64,000 nucleotides of DNA from Mycobacterium paraterrae (GCF_022430545.2 NZ_CP092488.2:1736001-1800000); one strand, 5' to 3'; positions 17,576 through 27,034 are shown, counted from the first letter of the stretch. Notes: a model not told the origin generated them from the sequence alone. Numbers and translations are program-made.

Positions 17576-18544
17576 ATGGTGGGATCACAGGGCGGCGGCC
17601 GAGTGCTCGTAACCGGTGCCACGGGATACGTCGGAGGGCACCTCGTGCCCGTGCTTCTCGACCGCGGACATCAAGTCCGCGCATTGGCTCGCAAACCTGA
17701 CAAGCTGAAGCACGCCGCATGGCGCGAGCGCGTCGAGGTGGTGCGCGGCGACCTTGCCGACGCGGGTTCACTCGAAGCCGCGTTCAGCGGGGTCGACGTC
17801 GTCTATTACCTGGTGCACTCGATGGGCTCGGCGAAGGATTTCGAGTCCGAGGAGCAGCGATCCGCGCACAACGTGGCGTCCGCGGCGAAAGCCAGCGGCG
17901 TACGGCGGATCGTCTATCTGTCCGGGCTGCACCCCAGCGATGGACTTTCGACACACCTGCGGTCCCGGGTGGCGGTCGGGGAGACGTTGATCAAGTCCGG
18001 AGTCGAGACGATGGTGCTTCAGGCCGGGATCGTCATCGGCGCGGGATCGGCGTCGTTCGAGATGATTCGTTACCTCACCAATCGGCTTCCGGTCATGACG
18101 ACGCCGAAATGGGTCCGCAACACCATCCAGCCGATCTCCATCGACGATGTTCTGCATTACCTGGCCGAGGCGGCGGAGGCAGACTTGCCCGAATCGCGGA
18201 CGTGGGACATCGGAGGGCCCGATGTCCTGGAGTACGGCGAAGCGATGCAGATCTACGCGCAGGCCGCCGGTCTGCGGCCCCGCGTGATCATCCCGCTGCC
18301 GTTGTTGACCCCTTCGATCGCCAGCTGGTGGGTCGGGCTCGTGACACCGATCCGGTCCGGGTTGGCACGCCCGCTGGTGGAGTCGTTGCACAGCAACAAC
18401 GTCGCCCTCGAACACGACATCGACGACGTCATCGCTAAACCCGCAGGCGGCCTGACCCCGTACAAGGAGGCGGTGGAAAGCGCGTTGGTAGCCGACGGCG
18501 CGCCGCCGGCGCCCGGACGGGCTCGCCTGGTGCGGCTGAAGTAG
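17576..18544 (+). CDS. NAD(P)-binding atypical SDR, sugar-epimerase-like
   Basis: The 322-residue protein has an N-terminal Rossmann fold, VTGATGYVGGHL at about residues 10-21, then RALARKPDKL and VRGDLAD. This is the NAD(P)H-binding family often annotated as nucleoside-diphosphate-sugar epimerase or NmrA-like. The classical YxxxK pair is not obvious, as in atypical SDRs. Start 17576 is chosen because GAAAGG lies about 7 nt upstream; longer starts at 17537 or 17402 lack this. It is divergent from mbtK. Substrate unknown. Confidence 0.8.
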   Translation: MVGSQGGGRVLVTGATGYVGGHLVPVLLDRGHQVRALARKPDKLKHAAWRERVEVVRGDLADAGSLEAAFSGVDVVYYLVHSMGSAKDFESEEQRSAHNVASAAKASGVRRIVYLSGLHPSDGLSTHLRSRVAVGETLIKSGVETMVLQAGIVIGAGSASFEMIRYLTNRLPVMTTPKWVRNTIQPISIDDVLHYLAEAAEADLPESRTWDIGGPDVLEYGEAMQIYAQAAGLRPRVIIPLPLLTPSIASWWVGLVTPIRSGLARPLVESLHSNNVALEHDIDDVIAKPAGGLTPYKEAVESALVADGAPPAPGRARLVRLK

Positions 18545-18551
18545 CGCCGCG

Positions 18552-18753
18552 GCGGCGGGGCCTCTCTTCGCGCTACGCGCTCATCGACCCCCGCTCAGGT
18601 TGATGCGGCGGGGCCTCTCTTCGCGCTACGCGCTCATCGACCCCCGCTCAGGTTGACGCGGCGGGGCCTCTCTTCGCGCTACGCGCTCATCGACCCCCGC
18701 TCAGGTTGACGCGGCGGGGCCTCTCTTCGCGCTACGCGCTCATCGACCCCCGC
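18552..18753. repeat. Four-copy 53-bp tandem repeat between convergent genes
   Basis: Unit starts lie at 18552, 18605, 18658 and 18711 with an exact 53-bp period; copies 1-3 are full and copy 4 covers ~43 bp. Each copy can fold through GCGGGG/CCCCCGC outer arms and a GCGC-TAC-GCGC inner hairpin. Copy 4 includes the last codons and TGA (18740-18742) of the minus-strand gene that follows, so the array looks like amplification of that gene's 3' end. VNTR-like. Confidence 0.95.
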
Positions 18754-19513
18754 CGGGCGGCCCGGCGAAGGCCTGCGCGATCGGCAGCCACCGAGCGGCG
18801 TCGTCCCCGAACGCGTGTAGGTCAAGCTCACCGAGCGGCCGTCGCTGCGTGACCAGGAAGCAGAAATCCTCGGCCGACCCGGTCACCCGTTGCGCGGCGT
18901 CGGCCGGTCCCCACGTCCACACGTCGCCGTCGGGTGCACGCAACTCCACCCGGAACGGCTCACCCGGTGGTGTCAGCTCGTTGATGACGAACGCGAAGTC
19001 GCGGGTCCGCACACCGATGTGGGCGATGGATCGCAGTCGCGCCGTCGGGGTTCGCGTCACGCCTAACGCGTCGGCGACGTCGAGGCCGTGCGCCCAGGTC
19101 TCCATCAGCCGCGCGGTGGCCATCGACGATCCGCTCATCGGCGGGCCGAACCACGGCAGCTTGCGCCCGTCCTCGACGGTGAGTAGCGCGTCGTGCAATT
19201 CGGAGCGGGTGACCCGCCACTCGGCCAGCAGCTCCGCCGGCGGGACGGCCGCCAACTCCTCGGCCGCGGCGTCGACGAAGCCAATCGGGTCGTCGAGCGC
19301 CGTCTTGACGATGTCGGCGAAGGCGTCGGCGTCGGTGACCGACACCAACGCCCCGCGATCGGTCCACAGCAGATGCCCAATCTGATGGGCGATGGTCCAG
19401 CCTTCGGCCGGCGTGGGCGTACTCCAGCGGTCCTCGGCCAGCGAGGTGACCAGCGCGTCGAGTTCGTCGCTTTCGGCGCGCAGGTCGTCGACGATCTGGG
19501 AAAGGTCGGCCAT
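18740..19513 (-). CDS. TIGR03084-type DinB/mycothiol-dependent-isomerase-like protein (Rv0036c-like)
   Basis: The 257-residue protein has an N-terminal DinB-like four-helix domain: LTSLAEDRWSTPTPAEGWTIAHQIGHLLWTD, with His43/His47-type metal ligands and a later METWAHGLDVADAL. This pattern is shared with mycothiol-dependent maleylpyruvate isomerases, and it matches the TIGR03084 subfamily. A small C-terminal domain follows. It is probably a metal-dependent, mycothiol-linked enzyme of unknown substrate. Its 3' end lies inside the 53-bp repeat array. It ends a two-gene minus-strand unit with the MFS gene 9 bp upstream. Confidence 0.82.
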   Translation of the reverse strand: MADLSQIVDDLRAESDELDALVTSLAEDRWSTPTPAEGWTIAHQIGHLLWTDRGALVSVTDADAFADIVKTALDDPIGFVDAAAEELAAVPPAELLAEWRVTRSELHDALLTVEDGRKLPWFGPPMSGSSMATARLMETWAHGLDVADALGVTRTPTARLRSIAHIGVRTRDFAFVINELTPPGEPFRVELRAPDGDVWTWGPADAAQRVTGSAEDFCFLVTQRRPLGELDLHAFGDDAARWLPIAQAFAGPPGGGR

Positions 19514-19522
19514 TGGCGTACT

Positions 19523-20815
19523 TTAACGATTCGCCGTGCGGCCGATGAGGGAGTGTGCCGCCAGGCCGCCGAGGTAGACGACGCTGCCGGCCGCGACCAG
19601 CGCCGGGGAGTGCCCGTTGGCGGGAATCACGCAGGCCGCCAGCGTGATCGCCGCTATAAACGACACCCAGAACAACGAATCCTGCACGGCGAACACGTGT
19701 CCGCGCAGCGCGTCGTCCACGTCGATCTGTATCGCGGTATCGGCGCATAACTTGACGACCTGGCCGAACCCGCCGAGCAGGAACCCGCACGTCACCAGCA
19801 CCCACAGCTGTAGCCCGATCCCGGCGAGCTCGAGCGCAGCGGCAATTGCCAACGCTCCGTTCGCCGTCGCGTAGCGGCCCCAACGGCGCACCGCCACCGG
19901 CGTCACCAGGTTGGCCAGAAACGATCCGGCGCCGGCTGCGGCGACGAACAGCAGCGCACTGCCAAGCGCGGCGGCCGCGGCGGGGTCGCTGCCGCGCACC
20001 AGTAGCAGTACCAGCAGCGAGTTGATTCCGAACACCATCCGGTGCGCGGCCAGACCCGACAGCGTCGCCGCGACGGTCGGCCGGTCCAGCACGGTCCGCA
20101 CCCCGTGCACCCACCCGGTGACGACGGCGTATGGGACCGACCCGTGGATCGCTCGTTGGGTGTCGTCGGGCCCCAGCACGCGGTCCGCGAACCGCAGCGA
20201 GAGGCGCAGCGCAATCATCAGCGGGACGACGACCAGGAAGATGGTCGACGCGGCCCCGCTGTCGCCCGTGCCGAGCAGCTGGCGTGGCACCAGCATGAAG
20301 TTGGCGCCGAGAAACGCCGCGACGGCGCCCACCGCCGTGGCGATCGAGTTCATCGTCACAACCTGCTCGCGCGGTACCACGTCCGGCAGCGCCGCCGACA
20401 TGCCGGACGAGACGAACCGGGACAGCCCGTTGACCACCAGGGCGCCGCACAGCACCAGCGAGTCGCGAGCGCCCACTGCAAGACACAGTCCCACCAGCGC
20501 CACCGACACCACCCTGCCGACGTTGGCCGACACCAGCACCAGCCGACGATCCCAGCGGTCCATCAGCGCCCCGGCGAACGGGCCGAGCAGAGAATAGGGC
20601 AGGAACAGCACCGCGAACGCGCCCGCGATGGCCAGCGGGCTGGACGCCCGCTCGGGATTGAACAGCAGCGCGCCGGCCAGGCCGGCTTGAAAGAGGCCGT
20701 CGCCGAATTGGCTCGCGAGTCGCAGTTCGAGCAGTCGCCAGAAGTCGGGCAGTGCCCGCACCGAACGCCAGACGGCCAACGGCGCACGCGGATGAGTCAC
20801 TGATCCTGCTTCCAT
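19523..20815 (-). CDS. MFS transporter (Rv0037c-like)
   Basis: The 430-residue membrane protein has about twelve hydrophobic helices and the MFS loop GPFAGALMDRWDRR between helices 2 and 3. The order Rv0036c-Rv0037c-Rv0038 is kept. The frame is open to 20980, but ATG 20815 gives the family length; a GTG at 20800, with AGGA 4-7 nt upstream, is also possible. It is divergent from the YqgE gene across 100 bp. Substrate unknown, probably drug or metabolite efflux. Confidence 0.85.
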   Translation of the reverse strand: MEAGSVTHPRAPLAVWRSVRALPDFWRLLELRLASQFGDGLFQAGLAGALLFNPERASSPLAIAGAFAVLFLPYSLLGPFAGALMDRWDRRLVLVSANVGRVVSVALVGLCLAVGARDSLVLCGALVVNGLSRFVSSGMSAALPDVVPREQVVTMNSIATAVGAVAAFLGANFMLVPRQLLGTGDSGAASTIFLVVVPLMIALRLSLRFADRVLGPDDTQRAIHGSVPYAVVTGWVHGVRTVLDRPTVAATLSGLAAHRMVFGINSLLVLLLVRGSDPAAAAALGSALLFVAAAGAGSFLANLVTPVAVRRWGRYATANGALAIAAALELAGIGLQLWVLVTCGFLLGGFGQVVKLCADTAIQIDVDDALRGHVFAVQDSLFWVSFIAAITLAACVIPANGHSPALVAAGSVVYLGGLAAHSLIGRTANR

Positions 20816-20915
20816 TGGCCTGGCATTGACGGCGCCTGTTACAACACTACAAATATCTGCCCCACCGCCCCACTTGTTGACCACAGCGGTCGGGCCCGGA
20901 TGCCATGATGGATGG

Positions 20916-21521
20916 GTGGCGCAGTCCGAAGACCCAGAGGATTTCATTGCCCCTGCCGCACAACGTGTGCGAGCGGGCACTTTGCTTCTGGCTAATACGG
21001 ACCTGCTCGAGCCGACGTTTCGTCGCAGTGTGATCTACATCGTCGAGCACAACGACGGCGGAACGCTGGGCGTCGTGCTGAACCGGCCGAGCGAGACCGC
21101 CGTCTACAACGTTCTGCCGCAGTGGGCCGGACTCGCGTCTAAGCCCAAGACGATGTTCATCGGCGGCCCTGTCAAGCGCGACGCGGCGCTGTGCCTGGCG
21201 GTGCTGCGGGTCGGCTCGGTGGCCGACGACGTGCCCGGCCTGCGCCATGTGGCCGGCCGAATGGCGATGGTCGACCTCGATGCCGACCCCGAGGAGATCG
21301 CACCGGCCGTCGAAGGCGTCCGTATCTTTGCCGGTTACTCCGGCTGGACGATCGGCCAACTCGAGGGCGAGATCGAACGCGACGACTGGATTGTCCTGTC
21401 GGCGTTGCCATCTGACGTGCTGGTCGAACCGCGGGTGGACCTGTGGGGTCGGGTGTTGCGCCGTCAACCCCAGCCGCTGTCGATGCTGGCCACTCACCCG
21501 ATCGACGTCAGCCGTAACTAG
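20916..21521 (+). CDS. YqgE/AlgH family protein (Rv0038-like)
   Basis: The 201-residue protein belongs to DUF179 (YqgE/AlgH): RAGTLLLANTDLLEPTFRRSVIYIVEHNDGGTLGVVLN is the typical N-terminal signature. FAGYSGWTIGQLEGEI, the conserved central motif, follows. The biochemical role is unsettled. GTG 20916 is chosen over the upstream in-frame ATG at 20826 because it begins the conserved block and gives the same length as the M. tuberculosis protein. Confidence 0.9.
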   Translation: MAQSEDPEDFIAPAAQRVRAGTLLLANTDLLEPTFRRSVIYIVEHNDGGTLGVVLNRPSETAVYNVLPQWAGLASKPKTMFIGGPVKRDAALCLAVLRVGSVADDVPGLRHVAGRMAMVDLDADPEEIAPAVEGVRIFAGYSGWTIGQLEGEIERDDWIVLSALPSDVLVEPRVDLWGRVLRRQPQPLSMLATHPIDVSRN

Positions 21522-21527
21522 GGTTTA

Positions 21528-22520
21528 CTAGGCGGCTGCCACCGCGGCGGGTTCTTCGCCGCGGGAGAGCCTGCTCGCGATCACCGAGCACACGATCAGC
21601 TGGATCTGGTGAAAGATCATCAGCGGCAGCATGATCACGCCGACCGTCGCGGCGGGAAAGAACACCAGCGCCATCGGCAGACCCGAAGCCAGACTTTTCT
21701 TCGACCCGCAGAACAGCAACACGATCCGGTCGCCGCGGTCCAGGCCCACCAGCCGCCCGAGCATGCCGGTGAAGCTCAGTACCAGTGCCAACAGCACGGT
21801 ATTCACCACCGCGACGGCCACCAGCTTCCACGGGTCGACGCTGGCCCAGATGTGCTCGACGATGCCCATCGAGAACGCGATGTAGACGACCAGCAGGATC
21901 GAACCGCGGTCGACGATCTTGGTCAGCGCCGCGTGCCCGAGCACCCAGTCGGCGATCCAGGGCCGCATCAGCTGTCCCACCACGAACGGCAGCAGCAATT
22001 GCACAAAGACGTCTCGGACGGCGCTGGCGTCCATGTGGGCCCCGCCGCGGGTGTTCATCAGCAGCACCACCAACAGCGGGGTCAGCGCGATCCCGACGAT
22101 GTTCGACAGCGACGCGCTGACCAGCGCTCCCGAAACATTGCCGCGGGCGATCGAGGTGAACGCGATCGACGACTGCACGGTCGACGGGACCAGGCACAAA
22201 AACAGCAGCCCGTTGTACAGGTCGGTGTTCAGCAGCCAGGGCACCAGGGCCCGGCAGGCGAGTCCGAGCAAGGGGAAGAGCACGAAGGTGGTGGCGAGCA
22301 CCAGCAGGTGCAGCTGCCAGCGCTTGACACCTTGCCAGGCCTGCTGGGGCGACAGCCGGGTGCCGTAAAGCCAAAACAGCAGCGCGATAACAACTTTGGC
22401 GGCCACCGACATGAAGTCGGCGAAGGCTCCGCGGGCCGGGAAGAGCGCCGCCAGCGCGACGGTGGCGGCCATGGCCAGCAGAAAAGTGTCAATCGGCAGC
22501 GCCGAAAGCTTCTTGAGCAT
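21528..22520 (-). CDS. Bile acid:sodium symporter-like (BASS/SBF-like) transporter
   Basis: The 330-residue integral membrane protein has about ten helices. Family features are VPSTVQSSIAFTSIARGN (the PSTVQSS motif of PF13593-type BASS proteins) and the later CGSKKSLASGLPMA. These are thought to be sodium-coupled carriers of organic anions; substrate unknown. It is not between the Rv0038 and Rv0039c equivalents in M. tuberculosis as recalled, so it looks like a local gain. It ends 6 bp from the convergent YqgE stop. Confidence 0.82.
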   Translation of the reverse strand: MLKKLSALPIDTFLLAMAATVALAALFPARGAFADFMSVAAKVVIALLFWLYGTRLSPQQAWQGVKRWQLHLLVLATTFVLFPLLGLACRALVPWLLNTDLYNGLLFLCLVPSTVQSSIAFTSIARGNVSGALVSASLSNIVGIALTPLLVVLLMNTRGGAHMDASAVRDVFVQLLLPFVVGQLMRPWIADWVLGHAALTKIVDRGSILLVVYIAFSMGIVEHIWASVDPWKLVAVAVVNTVLLALVLSFTGMLGRLVGLDRGDRIVLLFCGSKKSLASGLPMALVFFPAATVGVIMLPLMIFHQIQLIVCSVIASRLSRGEEPAAVAAA

Positions 22521-22523
22521 CGC

Positions 22524-22868
22524 TCAGTGGCAGGCCAACGTGCAGGCGGCGCACGCCCCACCACAACTGGCCGCGGAGGCTTCCTCCTGGCGCAGCGCGA
22601 AGCGGGCGGTCTGGTACGACCCGGCAGCGACGGTTCCGATCGCACCGACGACGCAGACGCAGACCACGGTCAGCGCGCTGGCGGGCGGTGCGGCCAGGGC
22701 CACCGCTCCGGCGACGGCAAGCATGGTCGCGGCGGCGAGTTGCGGCGGCGCGACGGACTTCATCACCGCTGCGGCGGTGCCGGTGACGGCGGGACGGGTC
22801 AGCGACCGCATGCCGAGTACGGCCAACACCACCGCCGTGCAGACGCACAGCACTCCCGCGATGAGCAT
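22524..22868 (-). CDS. Small membrane protein with Cys-rich tail (Rv0039c-like)
   Basis: The 114-residue protein has three or four hydrophobic segments (MLIAGVLCVCTAVVLAVLG, AAATMLAVAGAVALAA, LTVVCVCVVGAIGTVAAG). The C-terminus ASCGGACAACTLACH has four cysteines and a histidine that could bind metal. Position between mtc28 and the upstream block matches Rv0039c. Its stop lies 3 bp from the start of the BASS transporter. Function unknown. Confidence 0.75.
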   Translation of the reverse strand: MLIAGVLCVCTAVVLAVLGMRSLTRPAVTGTAAAVMKSVAPPQLAAATMLAVAGAVALAAPPASALTVVCVCVVGAIGTVAAGSYQTARFALRQEEASAASCGGACAACTLACH

Positions 22869-22913
22869 GGGGACACCATACGAGGCGTCCGGGTCTGGCG
22901 CAGCGTCCGGTTG

Positions 22914-23861
22914 TTAGTGAGCCAGCGCCTGCGGGGGTGCGCTTGCGGCGGGAGGCGCGGCGGGCGCCGGTGCCGGAGCGGCCGCCGGAGCCGGTGGCGC
23001 GGGTTGATTGGAGCCGGGTGCGCCGGCCCGGAAGCCGTTGACGATGCCGTCGGTGGCCTGTGCCTCGCCGACTCCGCCACCGGCTTCGGTCGTCACGGCC
23101 AGCGAGACCAGGTACTTGTCCGGGCCCGACGTGACGATCACGTGGCGCCGGGAGGTGTTCAGCGTCATCTCGTTCTGCCGGTAGGTGCCCTCGATCAGCG
23201 ACGACGGGGAGCCGTTGTAGTCGGCCAGCGAGGCATCGGTGTTGCGCCAGGCCGGCAGCTGCTGGCTGTCGATGAAGCCGTGGGTGATGGCCTCATGCGG
23301 ATCGAAATCACCGACCAGTCGGTACACCACCAGTTGGGCGTTCGGGGTGTAGAGGCTGGGGCTCCGGCGGTTGGCGATCACGACGAACGCGTCGGGCACG
23401 TTGGGGTCGGGCACTTGCGTCCATCCCTGCGGCACCGGCAGGACGATGTCGAGCGCGTTGAAGCCGGGCGCTTTCTGGGGCTCCATCTTGACGCCCTTGC
23501 CGTTGAAGAAGTCGCGCAGCGTTCCCGACGTGGCTGGTGTCAGCCCCGGCGGCACGGCTTGTGGCGCGGGCGGCTGCGCGGCCGCAGCCGGTGCGGCAAC
23601 GGGCGGCACGCCTTGGGGCGCGGGCAGCTGCGCGGCGGGAGGAACGGCCTGCGGCGCCAGGCCCGGCATCGGGTTGCCCAGCGCTCCAGGATTGCCCAGG
23701 GCACCGGGGACGGCTTGCGGCGCCGGCGCCGGCGCCGGAACGGGGCGCGGAGGGAACACCGGGTCGGCCGAGGCGGTGGGGCTGGCGATTCCCAGCACGC
23801 CGGCGGCGCCGACGGCCAGGCCTGCGACCGTCGCTCGCCAGCTACGGGACATGTGCGTCAT
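22914..23861 (-). CDS. mtc28: Proline-rich secreted antigen Mtc28-like (Rv0040c)
   Basis: The 315-residue secreted protein has a signal peptide (VAGLAVGAAGVLGIASPTASA, cleavage near residue 33) and an Ala/Pro-rich stretch at 35-115. A globular domain follows (VPQGWTQVPDPNVPDAFVVI ... YLVSLAVTTEAGG) of the LpqN/LpqT/MTC28 family, then a second Pro/Ala tail. GGAAGGA sits upstream of the ATG. Homologues are cell-envelope antigens of uncertain function. Divergent from leuS. Confidence 0.9.
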   Translation of the reverse strand: MTHMSRSWRATVAGLAVGAAGVLGIASPTASADPVFPPRPVPAPAPAPQAVPGALGNPGALGNPMPGLAPQAVPPAAQLPAPQGVPPVAAPAAAAQPPAPQAVPPGLTPATSGTLRDFFNGKGVKMEPQKAPGFNALDIVLPVPQGWTQVPDPNVPDAFVVIANRRSPSLYTPNAQLVVYRLVGDFDPHEAITHGFIDSQQLPAWRNTDASLADYNGSPSSLIEGTYRQNEMTLNTSRRHVIVTSGPDKYLVSLAVTTEAGGGVGEAQATDGIVNGFRAGAPGSNQPAPPAPAAAPAPAPAAPPAASAPPQALAH

Positions 23862-24035
23862 GGGTGGTCCTTCCGAGAATGCCCGGGTCGTTCGTCGCAG
23901 AAAGCGACTGTAACCAGGGGTAAGCGGCGGGCCCTAGCACCGCAACCGACCTTTGACACACCTGGAATGAAGCCCTGATCGGTCTGCAATCCAACCGAGA
24001 CCGTCGGTGGTCGGCGGGTCGCGCGACGACGCCCT

Positions 24036-24041
24036 TATAAC
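24036..24041 (+). promoter_or_regulatory. Candidate -10 element for leaderless leuS mRNA
   Basis: TATAAC ends 9 nt before the GTG at 24051. There is no Shine-Dalgarno between, so the transcript probably begins at the start codon. No TTGACA-like -35 is visible at the usual distance. Confidence 0.4.
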
Positions 24042-24050
24042 CTGTTGAGC

Positions 24051-26894
24051 GTGACCGACTCCGACCCCGACGCGCCGCGGTACCGCTACACCGCGGACCT
24101 GGCCGGCCGCATCGAACAGAACTGGCAGGACACCTGGACCCGGCTGGGGACCTTCAACGTGCCCAACCCGGTCGGTTCGCTGGCGCCGACGGACGGCTCA
24201 CCTGTTCCCGACGACAAGATGTTCGTCCAGGACATGTTTCCCTACCCTTCGGGGGAGGGACTGCACGTCGGCCATCCGCTCGGCTACATCGCCACCGACG
24301 TCTACGCGCGCTACTTCCGGATGCTGGGCCGTAACGTGCTGCACGCGTTGGGGTTCGATGCCTTCGGTCTGCCCGCCGAGCAGTACGCGGTGCAGACCGG
24401 TACCCACCCCCGCACTCGCACCGAAGCCAACATCGTCAACTTCCGGCGTCAGTTGGGGCGGCTGGGCTTCGGTCACGACAACCGTCGCAGCTTCTCCACT
24501 ACCGACGTCGACTTCTACAAGTGGACCCAGTGGATTTTCCTGCAGATCTACAACGCCTGGTTCGACACCTCGGCGGGCAAGGCCCGACCGATCGCAGAGC
24601 TGATCGCCGAGTTCGACTCGGGCGCGCGCCAATTGGATGACGGTCGGTCCTGGGCGGAACTGTCGACGGGTGAGCGCGCCGACGTGATCGACGGACACCG
24701 GCTGGTCTACCAGTCCGACTCGATGGTCAACTGGTGCCCGGGCCTGGGCACCGTGCTGGCCAACGAAGAGGTCACCGCCGACGGCCGCAGTGAGCGCGGC
24801 AACTTCCCAGTCTTCCGAAAGCGGTTGCGGCAGTGGATGATGCGAATCACCGCCTACTCTGATCGCTTGCTCGACGACCTCGACGTGCTGGACTGGCCGG
24901 AGAAGGTCAAGACGATGCAGCGCAACTGGATCGGCCGCTCCACGGGAGCCGCCGTGTTGTTCTCGTCGCGGGCCGGGGATATCGAGGTTTTCACCACCCG
25001 GCCGGATACCCTCTTCGGCGCAACGTATCTCGTGCTAGCGCCCGAACACGAATTGGTCGACAAACTGGTCGTGGCGCAGTGGCCCGACGGCGTCGAGCCG
25101 CACTGGACCTACGGCGCGGACACCCCCGTGCAGGCCGTCGCCGCTTATCGGAAGGCGATCGCCGCGAAGTCCGATCTCGAGCGGCAGGAGAACAAGACCA
25201 AGACCGGCGTCTTCCTGGGCGCGTACGCCACCAACCCGGCGAATGGCAAGCAGGTTCCGATTTTCATCGCGGACTACGTGCTGGCCGGGTACGGCACCGG
25301 AGCGATCATGGCGGTCCCCGGACACGACCAGCGCGACTGGGAATTCGCCGGCGAATTCGGCCTGCCGATCGTCGAAGTGATTGCGGGCGGCGACGTTTCC
25401 GAGGCCGCGTACACTGGGGACGGTGTGCTGGTGAACTCGGACTACCTCAACGGGTTCGACGTCACGGCGGCCAAGGAAGCGATCATCGCCCGGCTGGAAT
25501 CAGAGGGCCATGGCCGCGGCCGCGTCGAATACAAGCTGCGGGACTGGCTTTTCGCGCGCCAGCGCTATTGGGGAGAGCCCTTCCCGATTGTCTACGACAG
25601 CGACGGACGCGCGCACGCACTCGACGACGCCGACCTCCCGGTCGAACTGCCGGACGTCCCGGATTATTCGCCGGTGCTGTTCGATCCTGACGACGCTGAC
25701 AGCGAGCCCTCGCCGCCGTTGGGCAAGGCCACGGACTGGGTCCACGTCGAGCTTGATCTCGGTGACGGGCTCAAGCCCTACGCCCGCGATACCAACGTGA
25801 TGCCGCAGTGGGCCGGTAGCTCCTGGTACGAGCTGCGCTACACCGATCCGCACAACCCGGATCGGTTCTGCGACAGGGCAAACGAGGCCTACTGGATGGG
25901 GCCGCGGCCTGCCGAGCACGGCCCGGACGATCCTGGCGGCGTCGACCTCTACGTCGGCGGCGCGGAGCACGCGGTGCTGCATCTCCTGTATTCGCGGTTC
26001 TGGCACAAGGTGCTCTACGACCTCGGCCATGTCAGCTCCCGCGAGCCCTACCGGCGACTGGTCAACCAGGGCTACATCCAGGCTTTCGCCTACACCGACT
26101 CGCGCGGTGCGTACGTGCCGGCCGCGGATGTCGTCGAGCGCGGTGGGAAATTCTTCTACCCGGGGCCCGACGGCGAGATCGAGGTCTTCCAGGAATTCGG
26201 CAAGATCGGCAAGAGCCTGAAAAACTCGATCTCACCCGACGAGATGTGTGACGACTACGGCGCCGACACCTTGCGGGTGTACGAGATGTCGATGGGCCCG
26301 ATCGAGGCGTCACGTCCCTGGGCCACCAAGGATGTCGTCGGCGCACAGCGGTTCCTGCAGCGCGTGTGGCGGCTGGTGGTCGACGAGAACACCGGCGAGG
26401 CCCGGCCCGCCGATGACGCGCTCGACACCGACACACTGCGCCTGCTGCATCGAACCATCGCCGGCGTCTCGGAAGACTATGCGGCACTGCGTAACAACAC
26501 GGCGGTGGCCAAGCTGATCGAGTACACCAACCACCTGACCAAGCAACACCGTGACGCGGCGCCGCGGGCCGCGGTCGAACCGCTGGTGCTAATGCTGGCA
26601 CCGGTGGCGCCGCACCTGGCCGAAGAGCTGTGGCAGCGGCTCGGCCATCCGAAATCGCTTGCCCACGGCCCGTTTCCGGTGGCTGATCCCGACTACCTGG
26701 TCGACGACACCGTCGAGTATCCGGTCCAGGTCAACGGCAAGGTCCGCGGCCGAATTACGGTGTCGGCCAACGCCGATGCCGAAGCGGTGGAGACCGCGGC
26801 GCTGGCCGACGAGAAGGTGCAGGCGTTTCTGGCCGGAGCCACCCCGAAGAAGGTGATCGTGGTCCCCGGGAAAATGGTCAACCTCGTCGTCTAG
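24051..26894 (+). CDS. leuS: Leucyl-tRNA synthetase
   Basis: The ~947-residue class Ia synthetase charges tRNA-Leu. The HIGH signature appears as PYPSGEGLHVGHPLGY (residues ~65-80) and KMSKS as KIGKSLKNS (near 722). The CP1 editing domain includes FTTRPDTLFGATYLVLAPEH. The C-terminal anticodon-binding and tRNA-interaction regions are complete, ending VNLVV. GTG 24051 is preferred to TTG 24045 because of the TATAAC box. It is slightly shorter at the N-terminus than the M. tuberculosis protein. Single transcription unit. Confidence 0.97.
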   Translation: MTDSDPDAPRYRYTADLAGRIEQNWQDTWTRLGTFNVPNPVGSLAPTDGSPVPDDKMFVQDMFPYPSGEGLHVGHPLGYIATDVYARYFRMLGRNVLHALGFDAFGLPAEQYAVQTGTHPRTRTEANIVNFRRQLGRLGFGHDNRRSFSTTDVDFYKWTQWIFLQIYNAWFDTSAGKARPIAELIAEFDSGARQLDDGRSWAELSTGERADVIDGHRLVYQSDSMVNWCPGLGTVLANEEVTADGRSERGNFPVFRKRLRQWMMRITAYSDRLLDDLDVLDWPEKVKTMQRNWIGRSTGAAVLFSSRAGDIEVFTTRPDTLFGATYLVLAPEHELVDKLVVAQWPDGVEPHWTYGADTPVQAVAAYRKAIAAKSDLERQENKTKTGVFLGAYATNPANGKQVPIFIADYVLAGYGTGAIMAVPGHDQRDWEFAGEFGLPIVEVIAGGDVSEAAYTGDGVLVNSDYLNGFDVTAAKEAIIARLESEGHGRGRVEYKLRDWLFARQRYWGEPFPIVYDSDGRAHALDDADLPVELPDVPDYSPVLFDPDDADSEPSPPLGKATDWVHVELDLGDGLKPYARDTNVMPQWAGSSWYELRYTDPHNPDRFCDRANEAYWMGPRPAEHGPDDPGGVDLYVGGAEHAVLHLLYSRFWHKVLYDLGHVSSREPYRRLVNQGYIQAFAYTDSRGAYVPAADVVERGGKFFYPGPDGEIEVFQEFGKIGKSLKNSISPDEMCDDYGADTLRVYEMSMGPIEASRPWATKDVVGAQRFLQRVWRLVVDENTGEARPADDALDTDTLRLLHRTIAGVSEDYAALRNNTAVAKLIEYTNHLTKQHRDAAPRAAVEPLVLMLAPVAPHLAEELWQRLGHPKSLAHGPFPVADPDYLVDDTVEYPVQVNGKVRGRITVSANADAEAVETAALADEKVQAFLAGATPKKVIVVPGKMVNLVV

Positions 26895-27034
26895 TCCGCC
26901 TCGTCCTCGCCTGCTCGCGAGACAGAAGCTGTGGTCGTGATCGGGTCGAAAAGCACAGCCCTGACTTCTGTTCGCGGTTGAGGCCTGCGAAATTCGCGAG
27001 TTGGGCGTCGGGATCGTGGCCGTACGCTGCATGA

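Noticed and set aside
21609..23978. 789-codon plus-strand open frame spanning the BASS transporter, Rv0039c-like gene and mtc28
   Set aside because: Its translation is His/Arg/Gln-rich without any domain, and the three minus-strand genes explain the region.
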